Source: Paracoccus wurundjeri (lineage in GTDB: Bacteria; Pseudomonadota; Alphaproteobacteria; Rhodobacterales; Rhodobacteraceae). From it: a DNA stretch of 64,000 nt. Position numbers and translations under genes: made by a program. Below the pieces are notes generated by a model. The model was not told the DNA's origin. It saw only the letters and a program-made list of their open reading frames with translations, and made no database searches. The stretch covers positions 1 to 64,000 of the forward strand of contig NZ_JAUUTZ010000017.1 of the NCBI RefSeq assembly GCF_030678915.1, written 5' to 3'. This document shows positions 1-9,748 of this stretch, piece by piece; the first letter of the stretch is position 1; each line of letters begins with the position of its first letter.

Positions 1-110
1 AACCGTCCCCCCCCGGGGTTCCTTTGGCCCCCCCCCCCCTTTTTCCCCGGGGGGGGTTTGGCTTGGCGGGGCCCCCCGGGGGGTGGGGGGGGGGGGGCGC
101 GGCCCCCGGC
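1..110. other. Low-quality homopolymer contig end
   Basis: This stretch is made almost entirely of long C, G and T runs, unlike anything else in the window, and changes abruptly into normal coding sequence near position 111. It looks like erroneous sequence at a contig end. Any translation of it, such as a proline/glycine-rich N-terminus for the next gene, should be ignored. Confidence 0.8.
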
Positions 111-1715
111 GCGGTACGGTACGAGACCCTTGGCGCCCGCGACCTGCTGACTGACGGGCGCAGTCAGGGCGGGCGAGCCGGATTGTCCTATAGTTCGAAC
201 GGGCGTGGGTTTTCGGCCAGTCTTGCGGGTTATGGCGTCTATGATGGCTTTGACTGGTTCGCCATGCTGCACAGCGCACAGGGCGACGATTATGAAAACG
301 GTGACGGCGATGAAATCGCGGGTTCCGAAACCGGCGTCACCGGCGCATTGGTCAAGCTTGGCTATGAATTCGAAGGCCACCGTGTCGAAATGGCTTATGA
401 ACATGCCGTCGATGACGGGGACCGCCCCGCCAAGATGAATTTCGACCTGCCGCGCGAGGAAGGCGCGGTTTATCCGCTGAAAGTCACGCGCGACTCGCTG
501 AGCCTGCGCTATACCCAGACGGCGCCCACGGCCAGTTGGGATCCCGAAGCGTTGATCTATCTCAATCGCAATGAATATGATCGGCCGGACTATATCGAGG
601 GCGGAACGAATGGCGATATGAACATGCAGGCCGAAGGGTTCGGCGGCGTGTTCAAGAACCGCTTTCAGCTTGGTCAGGGCACGATCACGGCGGGCGTCGA
701 TTTCTCTTATGCCGATTATACCATCGATAATTACGAAAGCGGTCCCATCATCGGTAGGGATGGATTACCGACGGGCGAGGAATATGTGCGCATCCACAAT
801 CTGGAAACCGCGCAGATCGGCACATTCGTTCAGGGCCGGTTCGAGTTTTCCAACGGCATCGACCTGTCCACGGGCCTGCGGCTGGATCATCATCGCTTCA
901 CGGATTGGAATGGCGAGCGTTTCACCGATTCGGGGGTTAGCGTGAACGGCACGGTGTCCTATGAATTCGCCCCCGGCTACGAGGTTTTTGCCGGCGCATC
1001 CAGAACATGGCTGGGCTATGACATTGGCGAATACGGTTATCTTCATGCCCGTGGCAGCAACACGATCACCGAACCCGGTTTCAAGCCTGCAAGCTCGGAA
1101 AACTACAAGATCGGTTTCAATGCCTCGCAGGATAACTGGACCGGAAATATCACCTTCTTCGATACCAGGCTGAAAAACCTGCCCAACGCGTATTATTATG
1201 AAACGGCTGGTGGCGAGATCAACAATCTCGACAATATCGAAGAGGAATACCGCAGCAAAGGGATCACCCTTCAGGGCAATTACAGCTGGGGTTCGGGCCG
1301 GGTCGGCGCGAGTATAACCGCAGCCAAACTGACCGCGGATGGCCAGAAAATCCTGCCCGAGGGCGGTGATGTCGTCCCGATCGGCGAGGTCGCGTCGATT
1401 TATGTCGACCAGGAGTTCTCGCAATATAACCTGAAACTCGGCGGCAATATCGAACTGGCCAACAAGATGAGCGGCGATTATCTTACCGCAGCCGGTTTTG
1501 AAGAGCCCGCAGGTTACGGCGTCGTCAATGCCTATGCGCAATGGCGTCCGCAACAATACGAGAATGTCGTGGTTCAGTTGAATGTCGATAACCTGTTCGA
1601 CAAGACCTATTACGAACGCTCAAGCTATGCTGCGAATAGTGAACGTGGCGGTGGCATCCGGCCGATCTATGCTCCGGGGCGCACCGTTTCGCTTGGGGTA
1701 ACTGTGGACTTCTAA
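111..1715 (+). CDS. TonB-dependent outer-membrane receptor, 5'-truncated
   Basis: The C-terminal ~534 residues of a TonB-dependent receptor are present. What is visible is the 22-stranded barrel part: alternating aromatic/polar strands, a late segment reading NVDNLFDKTYYE, and a C-terminal strand ending in phenylalanine (VSLGVTVDF), the usual outer-membrane insertion signal. The signal peptide, TonB box and plug domain are missing because the contig starts here and its first ~110 bases are unreliable. Such receptors import siderophores, heme, cobalamin or other scarce ligands using TonB-ExbBD energy. The substrate cannot be told from the barrel alone. A terminator-like hairpin follows, then a DsrE-like gene on the same strand. 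Confidence 0.85.
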   Translation, partial: AVRYETLGARDLLTDGRSQGGRAGLSYSSNGRGFSASLAGYGVYDGFDWFAMLHSAQGDDYENGDGDEIAGSETGVTGALVKLGYEFEGHRVEMAYEHAVDDGDRPAKMNFDLPREEGAVYPLKVTRDSLSLRYTQTAPTASWDPEALIYLNRNEYDRPDYIEGGTNGDMNMQAEGFGGVFKNRFQLGQGTITAGVDFSYADYTIDNYESGPIIGRDGLPTGEEYVRIHNLETAQIGTFVQGRFEFSNGIDLSTGLRLDHHRFTDWNGERFTDSGVSVNGTVSYEFAPGYEVFAGASRTWLGYDIGEYGYLHARGSNTITEPGFKPASSENYKIGFNASQDNWTGNITFFDTRLKNLPNAYYYETAGGEINNLDNIEEEYRSKGITLQGNYSWGSGRVGASITAAKLTADGQKILPEGGDVVPIGEVASIYVDQEFSQYNLKLGGNIELANKMSGDYLTAAGFEEPAGYGVVNAYAQWRPQQYENVVVQLNVDNLFDKTYYERSSYAANSERGGGIRPIYAPGRTVSLGVTVDF

Positions 1716-1741
1716 GCCAGAGGGTTGAAGTAACGGAGTTG

Positions 1742-1777
1742 CGGGGCGCGCGCTTTGACAGCGATGCGCCCCGTTTC
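1742..1777 (+). terminator. Probable intrinsic terminator after the receptor gene
   Basis: An 8-bp perfect stem (CGGGGCGC with GCGCCCCG) encloses a smaller internal stem (GCGCT/AGCG) and is followed by a short T-containing stretch (GTTTCAT). It lies 27 bases after the receptor stop codon. The T-tract is weak, so read-through into the next gene is possible. Confidence 0.5.
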
Positions 1778-1831
1778 ATATCCCGTCCCTGGCAATCACC
1801 GTCCAGGCAGTAGATGGAGAAGAAAGATATC

Positions 1832-2284
1832 ATGCGGATTCTGACAATCATCGCCGCCACACTTGGCCTTTGGATCGCGGCTATCGGCATCAGCCATGCC
1901 GAGGCAACCTATGCCCCACAAAAGGTTGTCTATCACATCAACAGTGATGGCGGCGAAGACGGCGCGGGATACAAACCGGCACTGAACAATATCCGAAATC
2001 ATATCAACGCGGTTGGCGCAGAAAATCTGGATCTGCGCGTCATCATGCATGGCGACGGGCTGGAATTGCTGCAAGCCGCTGTGGATGATCAGCAATTGCA
2101 GGGCATTATCGCCGGGTTGAAAAATGATGGCGTGCAGTTTCTGGTCTGCAACAATACCCTGACCGGGCGTAATATCGACCCGGAAACTGATCTGTTCGAC
2201 GTCTGGCCAGAAGATATCGTGCCCTCAGGCGTGGCCGAGCTGGGCAAATTACAGGCCGAGGGCTTCGCCTATATCAAACCGTGA
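1832..2284 (+). CDS. Secreted DsrE/DsrF-like family protein
   Basis: A 150-residue protein with a signal peptide (MRILTIIAATLGLWIAA, predicted cleavage after SHA, ~residue 23) and a DsrE-like fold. The pattern includes VVYHINSDGG, then LRVIMHGDGLELL, and a conserved cysteine in VQFLVCNNTL (~residue 107). Periplasmic DsrE-family proteins of this type are common in proteobacteria but mostly uncharacterised; related cytoplasmic DsrEFH proteins relay sulfur. The ATG at 1832 is preferred over the in-frame ATG at 1814 because GGAGAAG (1816-1822) sits nine bases before it. It follows the TonB-dependent receptor on the same strand, which may hint at a shared uptake role, but this is only inference. 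Confidence 0.75.
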   Translation: MRILTIIAATLGLWIAAIGISHAEATYAPQKVVYHINSDGGEDGAGYKPALNNIRNHINAVGAENLDLRVIMHGDGLELLQAAVDDQQLQGIIAGLKNDGVQFLVCNNTLTGRNIDPETDLFDVWPEDIVPSGVAELGKLQAEGFAYIKP

Positions 2285-2304
2285 CCAACATCAGCCGGAC
2301 CTTG

Positions 2305-2660
2305 CAGCAGCGAGTGCGAGGCTCTATATCCATCTTGTTCGGCTTCGGTCGGGCTATGGACATAAACGCGCTCGTAATAAGCGGATCGGACCCGGGGGCG
2401 GTACCCGGCGGCTCCACCATATAACCCTTCATTGGGGGTATTTGGGGCCGAAACAGGATCGACGAACGTCTAAAGGGGTTTGCTTTGTCCCGGTGAGCGA
2501 CCACCGTTATCGGTGCATAATGTACAGTTGCCAATGACAACCGTGCTCCGGTGGCCGTTGCTGCGTAAGCAGTAACCAAACCGAAACCTTAAGCCCTGAC
2601 GCCTAGCAGCTTCAGGCGGGGCCCGCAGGAGCCTGGCAACAGAATCCTGCACTTTACCCC
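2305..2660 (+). ncRNA. ssrA: Transfer-messenger RNA, circularly permuted two-piece form
   Basis: This RNA rescues stalled ribosomes and tags the nascent peptide. Both halves are visible in the order typical of alphaproteobacteria. The acceptor piece comes first (to ~2419), with a T-arm-like segment and a 3' strand GGCTCCACCA ending in encoded CCA at 2417-2419. A ~24-nt spacer to be removed (2420-2443) follows. The coding piece then begins GGGGCCGAAACAGGATCGAC at 2444, and its first six bases pair with GGCTCC of the acceptor piece. The tag frame encodes ANDNRAPVAVAA and stops with TAA. The acceptor 5' end and coding 3' end are estimated, since I could not fold the full pseudoknot set. Confidence 0.92.
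2530..2568 (+). other. tmRNA tag-peptide reading frame
   Basis: Twelve codons from a GCC resume codon, encoding ANDNRAPVAVAA, followed by TAA. The final VAVAA resembles known ssrA degrons recognised by ClpXP, and the ANDN start matches the alphaproteobacterial tag style. Confidence 0.93.
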
Positions 2661-2781
2661 TCCATTGTGCCGACCGCCTGAGAGAATTGGCTTCATGGGC
2701 TATCGCGATGCCCCGCCCACAGTTTCTGCGCAATCTGGCACCGACTGATTTGTAGAGCGCGATGACCAATAATGCCCGAAC

Positions 2782-3486
2782 TTAAACAACAGCACCGGCG
2801 GGTTTCGAGTTGCGATAGCGTTCCAGGCTGTCGCGAAGATGATCGCGCATCGCCTTGCGCGCCGCCTCGGCATTGCCACGTTCGATTGCCGCGATCAGCG
2901 CCAGATGCTCTGCCTGCCATTTCCTGCGCATTGCATCACCATCTCCGGCATGAATACGCAGCCGTGGAATGATCTGCGGGCCCAGGAACTCAAGGAATTT
3001 TTCGAAATAGGGGTTGTTGGATGCGCGCGCGATCATCTTGTGGAAGTTGAAATCAAGTTGCCCGCTATTCGTCCCGTCCGAGCTTTCGAATGCTTCTATC
3101 CTGTTATGCGCAATCCGGATATCTTCCAGTTGCTTCTCTGTGCGGCGTGTGGCTGCCATAGCGGCGGCTTCCAGTTCGACACTCAGCCGCAATTCAAGGA
3201 TATGAATGATTTCCTTTACTGCGGCATCGGGCAGCATCGAGATCGCGAATGGTCGAAGCGTAAGGGTTTCATTGACAAACACACCGATTCCCTGACGTGG
3301 CAACAGCAGCCCATCCGCCCGCAAGGATGCCACCGCCTCGCGCACAACCGTGCGGCTGACACCATATTCGGCACAAAGTTCACCTTCCGTAGGAATCCTG
3401 TCGCCGGGCTTGTAGGTCCCGTCTTCGATCTTCCGGCGCAGCTCATTCTTAAGCTGCGACGCAAGACTTTCACGTTTGCCCAGCAT
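2782..3486 (-). CDS. GntR-family regulator, FadR/FCD subgroup
   Basis: A 234-residue regulator. Residues ~5-75 form the GntR winged helix (SLASQLKNELRRKIEDGTYKPG and the recognition region EYGVSRTVVREAVASLRADG). Residues ~90-225 form an all-helical FCD ligand domain, with spaced acidic and histidine residues (ELRLSVELEAAAM, FNFHKMI, EHLALIAAI) that often bind a metal and a carboxylate effector. The ATG at 3486 has a strong GGGGGGCGA ribosome site; a longer upstream reading frame lacks one. It overlaps the end of the aminotransferase gene by 17 bp, so the two are co-transcribed. Its likely target is the divergent promoter controlling the dehydratase gene for sugar-acid breakdown. Confidence 0.85.
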   Translation of the reverse strand: MLGKRESLASQLKNELRRKIEDGTYKPGDRIPTEGELCAEYGVSRTVVREAVASLRADGLLLPRQGIGVFVNETLTLRPFAISMLPDAAVKEIIHILELRLSVELEAAAMAATRRTEKQLEDIRIAHNRIEAFESSDGTNSGQLDFNFHKMIARASNNPYFEKFLEFLGPQIIPRLRIHAGDGDAMRRKWQAEHLALIAAIERGNAEAARKAMRDHLRDSLERYRNSKPAGAVV

Positions 3487-4720
3487 TCGCCCCCCTTTCC
3501 GATTGGCCTGCCGCAGTAGCGAACAGATCTTGCACCGCGCGGCCAAGCCGGCTGCATGCCGTCTCCAGGGCCTTGCGCGAGGTGGCGAAAGACATCCTGA
3601 AATAAGGAGACATGCCAAAGGCAACCCCCGGCACGACCGCGATCCGGGCGGTATTCAACAGGAAACGGGCAACATCGGCATCATTCTCAAGGACATTGCC
3701 ATCCGGCGCGATACGTCCGATCAGGGCGCTGCAATCGACATAGGCATAGAAGGCGCCATCCGGACGGGGCGCCCGCAACTGCGGGATTGCTTCCAAAGCC
3801 GTAAAAACGATCTCTCGACGCGCGGCATATTCGGCCCGGGCCTCGGCCAGAAAATCCTGCGGACCGGACAAAGCCTCGATCGCCGCCGCTTGGGACACCG
3901 AACTGGGATTCGACGTCGATTGCGACTGGATCTTTCCCATGACCTTGATCAGCGGTGCCGGGCCGGCTGCATAGCCCAGCCTCCAGCCGGTCATCGCATA
4001 GGCCTTGGAGACGCCATTGACGATGAGCGCCCGATCTTTCAGGCCGGGATTGGCAGCCAGGAAAGACAGAGGCAAGGCATCGCCGTATTGGATCTGATCA
4101 TAAATTTCGTCGGCCAGAACCATCACGTTCTCATGCCGCTTGATCACATCGCCCAGCGCGCCCAACTCTTCCCTGCTATAAGTTGCGCCGGTAGGATTCG
4201 AGGGCGAATTCAGAAACAGCCAGCGGGTCCTGGGCGTAATCGCCGCTTCAAGCGCCGAAGCCGTCAGCTTGAAATTCATGTTGTAGGGGCATTCGACGAT
4301 TTTGGGCGCACCACCCACCAGCAGAACCATATCGGTATAGGACACCCAGTAAGGAGCCGGAATGATCACCTCGTCCCCCGGCTCCAAGGTCGCCATCAGA
4401 GCATTGAAGATGATCTGTTTCGCGCCATTGCCAGCAGTGATTTCATTATTGGCGAAGTCCAGCCGCTGATCCCGCCGGAACGCGTCCGCAATCGCCTGCT
4501 TGAGTTCTGGGGTCCCGTCGGGCGCCGTGTAATGCGTTTGGCCTTCCTTCATGGCTTCGGTAGCGGCCTGAATGATGTTCATCGGCGTATCGAAATCGGG
4601 CTCGCCGACACTCAGATCGATCACGTCGATGCCCTGCCGGGTCAGTTCTTTCGCCTGTATCGACACCGAGATGGCGGGCGATGGCTTGATAAGCTGCGCG
4701 CGCTTCGATTCATAATTCAT
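3470..4720 (-). CDS. Class I PLP-dependent aminotransferase (aspartate-type)
   Basis: A 416-residue fold-type I aminotransferase of the AspC/AatA subgroup. Visible landmarks are DLSVGEPDFDTP near the N-terminus, YTAPDGTPELKQAI, the NSPSNPTG asparagine (~175), the cofactor aspartate in VLADEIYD (~204), and the PLP Schiff-base lysine in SKAYAMTGWRLG (K239). It should transfer amino groups between aspartate or aromatic amino acids and 2-oxoglutarate in the cytoplasm. The ATG at 4720 is chosen because it matches the family N-terminus; the reading frame extends 48 codons upstream without family resemblance. It is divergent from the kdgD-type gene and overlaps the GntR regulator, so it may be a dedicated enzyme of that regulon rather than the housekeeping transaminase. 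Confidence 0.88.
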   Translation of the reverse strand: MNYESKRAQLIKPSPAISVSIQAKELTRQGIDVIDLSVGEPDFDTPMNIIQAATEAMKEGQTHYTAPDGTPELKQAIADAFRRDQRLDFANNEITAGNGAKQIIFNALMATLEPGDEVIIPAPYWVSYTDMVLLVGGAPKIVECPYNMNFKLTASALEAAITPRTRWLFLNSPSNPTGATYSREELGALGDVIKRHENVMVLADEIYDQIQYGDALPLSFLAANPGLKDRALIVNGVSKAYAMTGWRLGYAAGPAPLIKVMGKIQSQSTSNPSSVSQAAAIEALSGPQDFLAEARAEYAARREIVFTALEAIPQLRAPRPDGAFYAYVDCSALIGRIAPDGNVLENDADVARFLLNTARIAVVPGVAFGMSPYFRMSFATSRKALETACSRLGRAVQDLFATAAGQSERGANAGQT

Positions 4721-4867
4721 GCCTGCGGCCTTTCTGAAAACATGCAAGCCCGCCGTCACGAGCCGTTTGGATGGTCGGCCTTTGCTTGCATGGCCGAAGG
4801 AAATATGGCGTGCCGTTTCGGTCATCGCTTGATCGAGACCAGCATAAAAACAGACATCATACAACTG

Positions 4868-5843
<976 letters not shown>

Positions 5844-5901
5844 TGCCGCGCCTTCCCCTATGCGGAAGTAACGGGGAGGCCGTCGGAAATGCAAGGCTCA
5901 C

Positions 5902-5944
5902 GATCAGGCTTCCTGTCGCTCGTGATTGAGCGCGCAGCCTGATC
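5902..5944. terminator. Inverted repeat between convergent genes
   Basis: GATCAGGCT at 5902-5910 is repeated inverted as AGCCTGATC at 5936-5944 around a 25-nt loop, in the gap between the convergent dehydratase and amidase genes. There is no T-tract. It could be a bidirectional termination or mRNA-end structure. Confidence 0.35.
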
Positions 5945-5960
5945 CGCAAACGCCGCGCTT

Positions 5961-7223
5961 TCAGGCTTGCAGCCGCTCCGCAGCGGCCAGAAGCGCCGCA
6001 TCAGCACCCTTGCGACCGATCAGCATGGTCATTGACCAAGGCGGGTCGATCCCCGGTGTCGGCATCGCCAGTGCACAGCCATCGGCCAGATTGACCAGCG
6101 ACGTATTGCGCAGCATCGCGGCGTTCAAACGGTCGAAATCGGTCTCGGTTTCGGCAATGGTCGGGGGCATCTGCATCAGGGTCGGGGCCAGCGCAGCATC
6201 GAAACCGGTCATAATCTGATCGAACCTCGCGACGATTTCGGTGCGGGCAGCATAGGCATCCTGAATCTGCGCGGATGACAAGGTCTCGGCAAACCGGATC
6301 CGGGCCAGCACACGCGGGTCGCCGACCACGTCAAGCTGCGCCAGACTCTGCGCATAAATCCGATATGCCTCGACCGCGACGATGATCTTGTTCAGCCCGA
6401 CACCCTGCCCGATCGCGGTCATGTCCACCGGTTCAAGCACATGCCCCGCCGCGCGCAGCCGGGCCTGTTCGGTATCGAACAGCCCCGCGACCTCAGAAGA
6501 AAGGCCATCGGTAAAGGCACCGTGCGGCACAGCCAGAGTCAGGCGCTCGGGCATATGTGCAGTCAGCGGTTCTTCGGCCATGACCCTCAGCATCGCCTGC
6601 AGCAGCGGCAAATCGCGCGCCATAGGGCCGGGCGTGTCATAGCTTGGCGCAAGCGGATGAACCCCGGAATCATCGACAAGCCCCTGGCTGGGCTTCATTC
6701 CCCAGATTCCATTCGCGGCCGCAGGAATGCGCAGAGAACCACCGGTATCGGTGCCGATAGCCGCGTCGGTCAGCCCCAAAGCCACCCCCACCGCACCGCC
6801 GGAGGATGAACCGCCGGGGATCACCCCCTCGACCAATGCGCTCGAGGGGGTGCCGTGATGGGGGTTCAGGCCAACACCGGAATAAGCGAATTCGGACATG
6901 GAGGTCCGACCGAACATCAATGCGCCCGCCTGCCGCAACCGCCGGACAGATAGGGAATCGGTTACCGCGGCATCGCGATCCGCCAATAATCGCGATCCTG
7001 CACCCGTCACCTGCCCCGCCTCATCGAACAGATCCTTGACCGAGACAAGCGTCCCGAAAAGTGGCATGTTTTCACCTTTCGCGTGACGCGCAGCCAATAT
7101 TTCAAGCTCGGCGCGGATACGATCAGGCGAAAATTCGGTGAAAATCGCGCGGCGAATATGGTCGGGCAATCCTTCTACCCGGGCAATCGCAGCTTCGGCT
7201 TTCTGGCGCAGCATGTCGGTCAT
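5961..7223 (-). CDS. Amidase-signature family hydrolase
   Basis: A 420-residue amidase-signature enzyme with the full Ser-cis-Ser-Lys triad: lysine in LVSVKDLFD (K63), cis-serine in PGGSSSGGA (~S141) and nucleophile in GTDTGGSLRIPA (S163). It hydrolyses a carboxamide, ureide or similar C-N bond; the substrate cannot be read from sequence. Its ATG overlaps the stop of the upstream DUF2848 gene (ATGA), showing translational coupling, and it is the last gene of the TRAP transporter operon. The likely job is to release ammonia from, or open, the compound imported by that transporter. It resembles the AtzF/indoleacetamide-hydrolase branches only generally. Confidence 0.87.
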   Translation of the reverse strand: MTDMLRQKAEAAIARVEGLPDHIRRAIFTEFSPDRIRAELEILAARHAKGENMPLFGTLVSVKDLFDEAGQVTGAGSRLLADRDAAVTDSLSVRRLRQAGALMFGRTSMSEFAYSGVGLNPHHGTPSSALVEGVIPGGSSSGGAVGVALGLTDAAIGTDTGGSLRIPAAANGIWGMKPSQGLVDDSGVHPLAPSYDTPGPMARDLPLLQAMLRVMAEEPLTAHMPERLTLAVPHGAFTDGLSSEVAGLFDTEQARLRAAGHVLEPVDMTAIGQGVGLNKIIVAVEAYRIYAQSLAQLDVVGDPRVLARIRFAETLSSAQIQDAYAARTEIVARFDQIMTGFDAALAPTLMQMPPTIAETETDFDRLNAAMLRNTSLVNLADGCALAMPTPGIDPPWSMTMLIGRKGADAALLAAAERLQA

Positions 7224-7888
7224 GCGACCTCCGGCAAGGCAGTCGTGACATATTCATGCGAAATCTGTCGTCCCGTCCCTGTATCGGTCATGGCCATGCG
7301 GAAACGCGCCGCCGGCCGGACTCCGCCCATCGCTCCAAAGGTGCCGCACATCATCGCAACCGCGCCCTCTCCGGCCAGCAGCGACAGCGAGGCACCTTCG
7401 ATCAGTTCCGCCAGCGGCAGAATCGCCGCCAGCGTTCCCTGTTGATAAGGCAACCATGCGCCGTCTTCCTCGATCCAGCTTTCCAGCCGGATCTCCTCCA
7501 GCCGGTCGGACAGGTCATCCCATGCCCACAGCTCTGTCGCGCAGGGCTTGGCGCAGACCTGTTTGGACATGGCGACAGAATGCGCCTCGAGCGCCCGGTC
7601 GGTATGATCCGAACCCAGCCCCAGCCAGCGCCGTTCACCATGCTGCACGATCAGCGGTTCGACCTCGCCCGAGGATGCGTTGCCGACCACCTGAATCCCT
7701 GACGCGGTGGTCAACAGCGCCGCTGACACGCGGTAAAAAAGCGGTGTCGCCGAAGGAGGGCTGACGCCGATCTCTGCCAGTTCCTCGATATGATGCTGAA
7801 TGGCATCCCGGTCCCGGCCGGTCCAGCCGGCAATGACCAGATGGGACAGATCCAGATCCAGCGGCGTGTCGCCAAGGGTGAAGCGCAT
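7220..7888 (-). CDS. DUF2848 family protein (probable small-molecule hydrolase)
   Basis: A 222-residue cytoplasmic protein of the DUF2848 family, which resembles fumarylacetoacetate-hydrolase-like enzymes. The recognisable parts are a central SSGEVEPLIV segment, GLGSDHTDRALEA, KQVCAKPCATELWAWDD and a C-terminal GAVAMMCGTFGAMGGVRPA. No catalytic residues are established for the family as far as I know. The ATG at 7888 is preferred because AAGGAG lies just upstream; an upstream in-frame ATG at 7921 overlaps the preceding gene. It sits 11 bases after the TRAP large permease gene and overlaps the amidase start, so it very likely acts on the imported substrate or the amidase product. Confidence 0.75.
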   Translation of the reverse strand: MRFTLGDTPLDLDLSHLVIAGWTGRDRDAIQHHIEELAEIGVSPPSATPLFYRVSAALLTTASGIQVVGNASSGEVEPLIVQHGERRWLGLGSDHTDRALEAHSVAMSKQVCAKPCATELWAWDDLSDRLEEIRLESWIEEDGAWLPYQQGTLAAILPLAELIEGASLSLLAGEGAVAMMCGTFGAMGGVRPAARFRMAMTDTGTGRQISHEYVTTALPEVA

Positions 7889-7899
7889 ACGGTCTCCTT

Positions 7900-9183
7900 T
7901 CACAAGATCGAGGGCAGCCACAGCGCCAGCCCCGGGAAAGCGATCAGCGCGGCAAGCATCGCGCTCATCACCAATACATAGGGAATCGCCCCCATGATGA
8001 CGTCATTCAGCGATCCCGATTTTCGGGTACTTTGGACGACGAACAGATTCAGCCCCACAGGCGGAGTGATAAGCGCCATCTCGATCAGCACGATCAACAA
8101 CACGCCGAACCAGACCTTGTCATAGCCCAGCCCCGCCATGATCGGCACGACGATGGGAATGGTTGCGACCATCAGCGACAGGGTCTCGATGAAGAAGCCC
8201 AGCACCAGATACAGCGCAACCACCAGCAGCAACGTGCCGAACGGGGACAGGCCCGAGCCCTGGATCAACTGGCTCAGTTGACGGCCCAGCCCCGCCGAAG
8301 TCATGGCGAAATTCAGAAAATAAGCGCCGGCGATCACCAGCATGATCATTGCCGAGATACGGATGGTGCCATGCAGCGCGTCGGATATCGCAGCCCGGCT
8401 TAACCCGTCCCCCATGAATACCGCGATCAGCGCCGCCATCACCACACCGACGGCCGCCGATTCGGTGGGCGTGGCCCAACCGGCATAGATCGAGCCGATA
8501 ACGACCAGGAACAAAATGACGATCGGGATCAGCTGGGCGAGGCTTTGCAACCGCTCATTCCAGCCGAAACTCCGCGAAGGACCGCCCAGATGCGGACGGG
8601 CAGCACAAATCGCGGCGGTAACTGCCATGAACGCCAAGGCCATCAGCAGCCCCGGAACAAGCCCGGCCGAAAACAGTTTCGGGATCGAGGTTTCGGTCAG
8701 GAAACCATAGACGATCAGGTTGATCGAGGGCGGGATCAGAATCCCCAGCGTGCCGCCCGCCGCGATGGCACCGGAAAACAGCCGCGGATCGTAATTCAGC
8801 CGCTCGGCCTGCGGCATGGCTACCGTGGCGACGGTCGCGGCAGTGGCAACCGACGAACCCGACGTGGCGGAAAACATCGTCGCTGTGGCGATATTGGCAT
8901 GCACCAGCCCGCCCGGCAGCCATGACAGCCATTTATCAAGCGCAGCATAGGTACGCTCGGCCACGCCGCCGCGCACGAGGAGTTCGCCCAGCAGAACAAA
9001 TAGGGGAATGGCGATCAGCGTCGAAGAAGCAGATGACGACCAGACCACCTGCCCCAGACCACGCAGCAGCGGGAAGGCGGAATAGAATTGCCCGACACCG
9101 ATACCCAGAAGAAACAACACGATACCAACCGGGATCGTCAAAGCCATCAGGCCCAGAAGGGAAAACGCGACGCTCCAGATCAT
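7900..9183 (-). CDS. dctM: TRAP transporter large permease (DctM-type)
   Basis: A 427-residue inner-membrane protein with about 12 hydrophobic helices and the TRAP-DctM landmarks: IPLFVLLGELLVRGG near the N-terminus, SATSGSSVATAATVATVAMP, and a C-terminal ALITPPVGLNLFVVQ. It forms the sodium-coupled translocation channel of a TRAP system that moves an organic acid delivered by the periplasmic binding protein. The start at 9183 overlaps the DctQ stop (ATGA); the reading frame runs 72 codons further upstream but that part only shadows dctQ. It is followed closely by DUF2848 and amidase genes. Confidence 0.93.
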   Translation of the reverse strand: MIWSVAFSLLGLMALTIPVGIVLFLLGIGVGQFYSAFPLLRGLGQVVWSSSASSTLIAIPLFVLLGELLVRGGVAERTYAALDKWLSWLPGGLVHANIATATMFSATSGSSVATAATVATVAMPQAERLNYDPRLFSGAIAAGGTLGILIPPSINLIVYGFLTETSIPKLFSAGLVPGLLMALAFMAVTAAICAARPHLGGPSRSFGWNERLQSLAQLIPIVILFLVVIGSIYAGWATPTESAAVGVVMAALIAVFMGDGLSRAAISDALHGTIRISAMIMLVIAGAYFLNFAMTSAGLGRQLSQLIQGSGLSPFGTLLLVVALYLVLGFFIETLSLMVATIPIVVPIMAGLGYDKVWFGVLLIVLIEMALITPPVGLNLFVVQSTRKSGSLNDVIMGAIPYVLVMSAMLAALIAFPGLALWLPSIL

Positions 9184-9725
9184 TCCTCGATCTCCGATCC
9201 GATTCCCAGCGCGGCCTCGAACTCCGCACGGCGGCCATGGGCCAGATAGGCGATGCCGATCAGCGAAAGCCCGGTAGCGGTCAGCGCGAACCACAGCCAG
9301 CCGGAGAACCATATCCCTTGCGGGATCCACAGGGGCGTCTCCAGCGGTGTATTGGCGTGCGATCCCCGCGCCAGCGTCTTTTGCAGCACCGGCCAGCATT
9401 GCCAGGCAATCAGCAGCACGACGCCATTCGTGACGATCATCGCAAAGATATCCATCAATGCGCGGCCTGGCCTGGCAAGTTTCTGGCGGATCAGGTCGAT
9501 ACGGACATGGGCGCGCTCGACCAGCCCGCAGGCAAGGCCCCAGCTGGCGACCGCAGCCATGGCATAGCCCGAGATCTCGTCCGATCCTCCCAGCGATCCA
9601 AGTCCGAATTTGCGCAACACCACATCAACCAGAATGAACGCGACCGTCAGCAGCAGCGCCGCGCCCAGGATCAGGGCGATCAACCGGTTGGCGCGTCGTA
9701 ACGCGCCGTGAAGATTCTCGATCAT
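9180..9725 (-). CDS. dctQ: TRAP transporter small permease (DctQ-type)
   Basis: A 181-residue membrane protein with four predicted transmembrane helices, typical of the TRAP small subunit: LIALILGAALLLTVAFILVD, a conserved DEISGYAMAAVASWGLACGL, EARV-like ERAHVRIDL, and two later helices. It pairs with the large permease. The start is placed at 9725, where GGGGATT provides a ribosome site and the N-terminus MIENLHGALRRANR fits the family. It overlaps dctM by 4 bp and begins 24 bp after dctP. Confidence 0.9.
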   Translation of the reverse strand: MIENLHGALRRANRLIALILGAALLLTVAFILVDVVLRKFGLGSLGGSDEISGYAMAAVASWGLACGLVERAHVRIDLIRQKLARPGRALMDIFAMIVTNGVVLLIAWQCWPVLQKTLARGSHANTPLETPLWIPQGIWFSGWLWFALTATGLSLIGIAYLAHGRRAEFEAALGIGSEIEE

Positions 9726-9748
9726 GGCAGCAATCCCCGCCTTCTGGC

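Noticed and set aside
2274..2920. Minus-strand open frames across 2274-2920
   Set aside because: They overlap the tmRNA gene and have no protein resemblance; the RNA gene explains the conservation.
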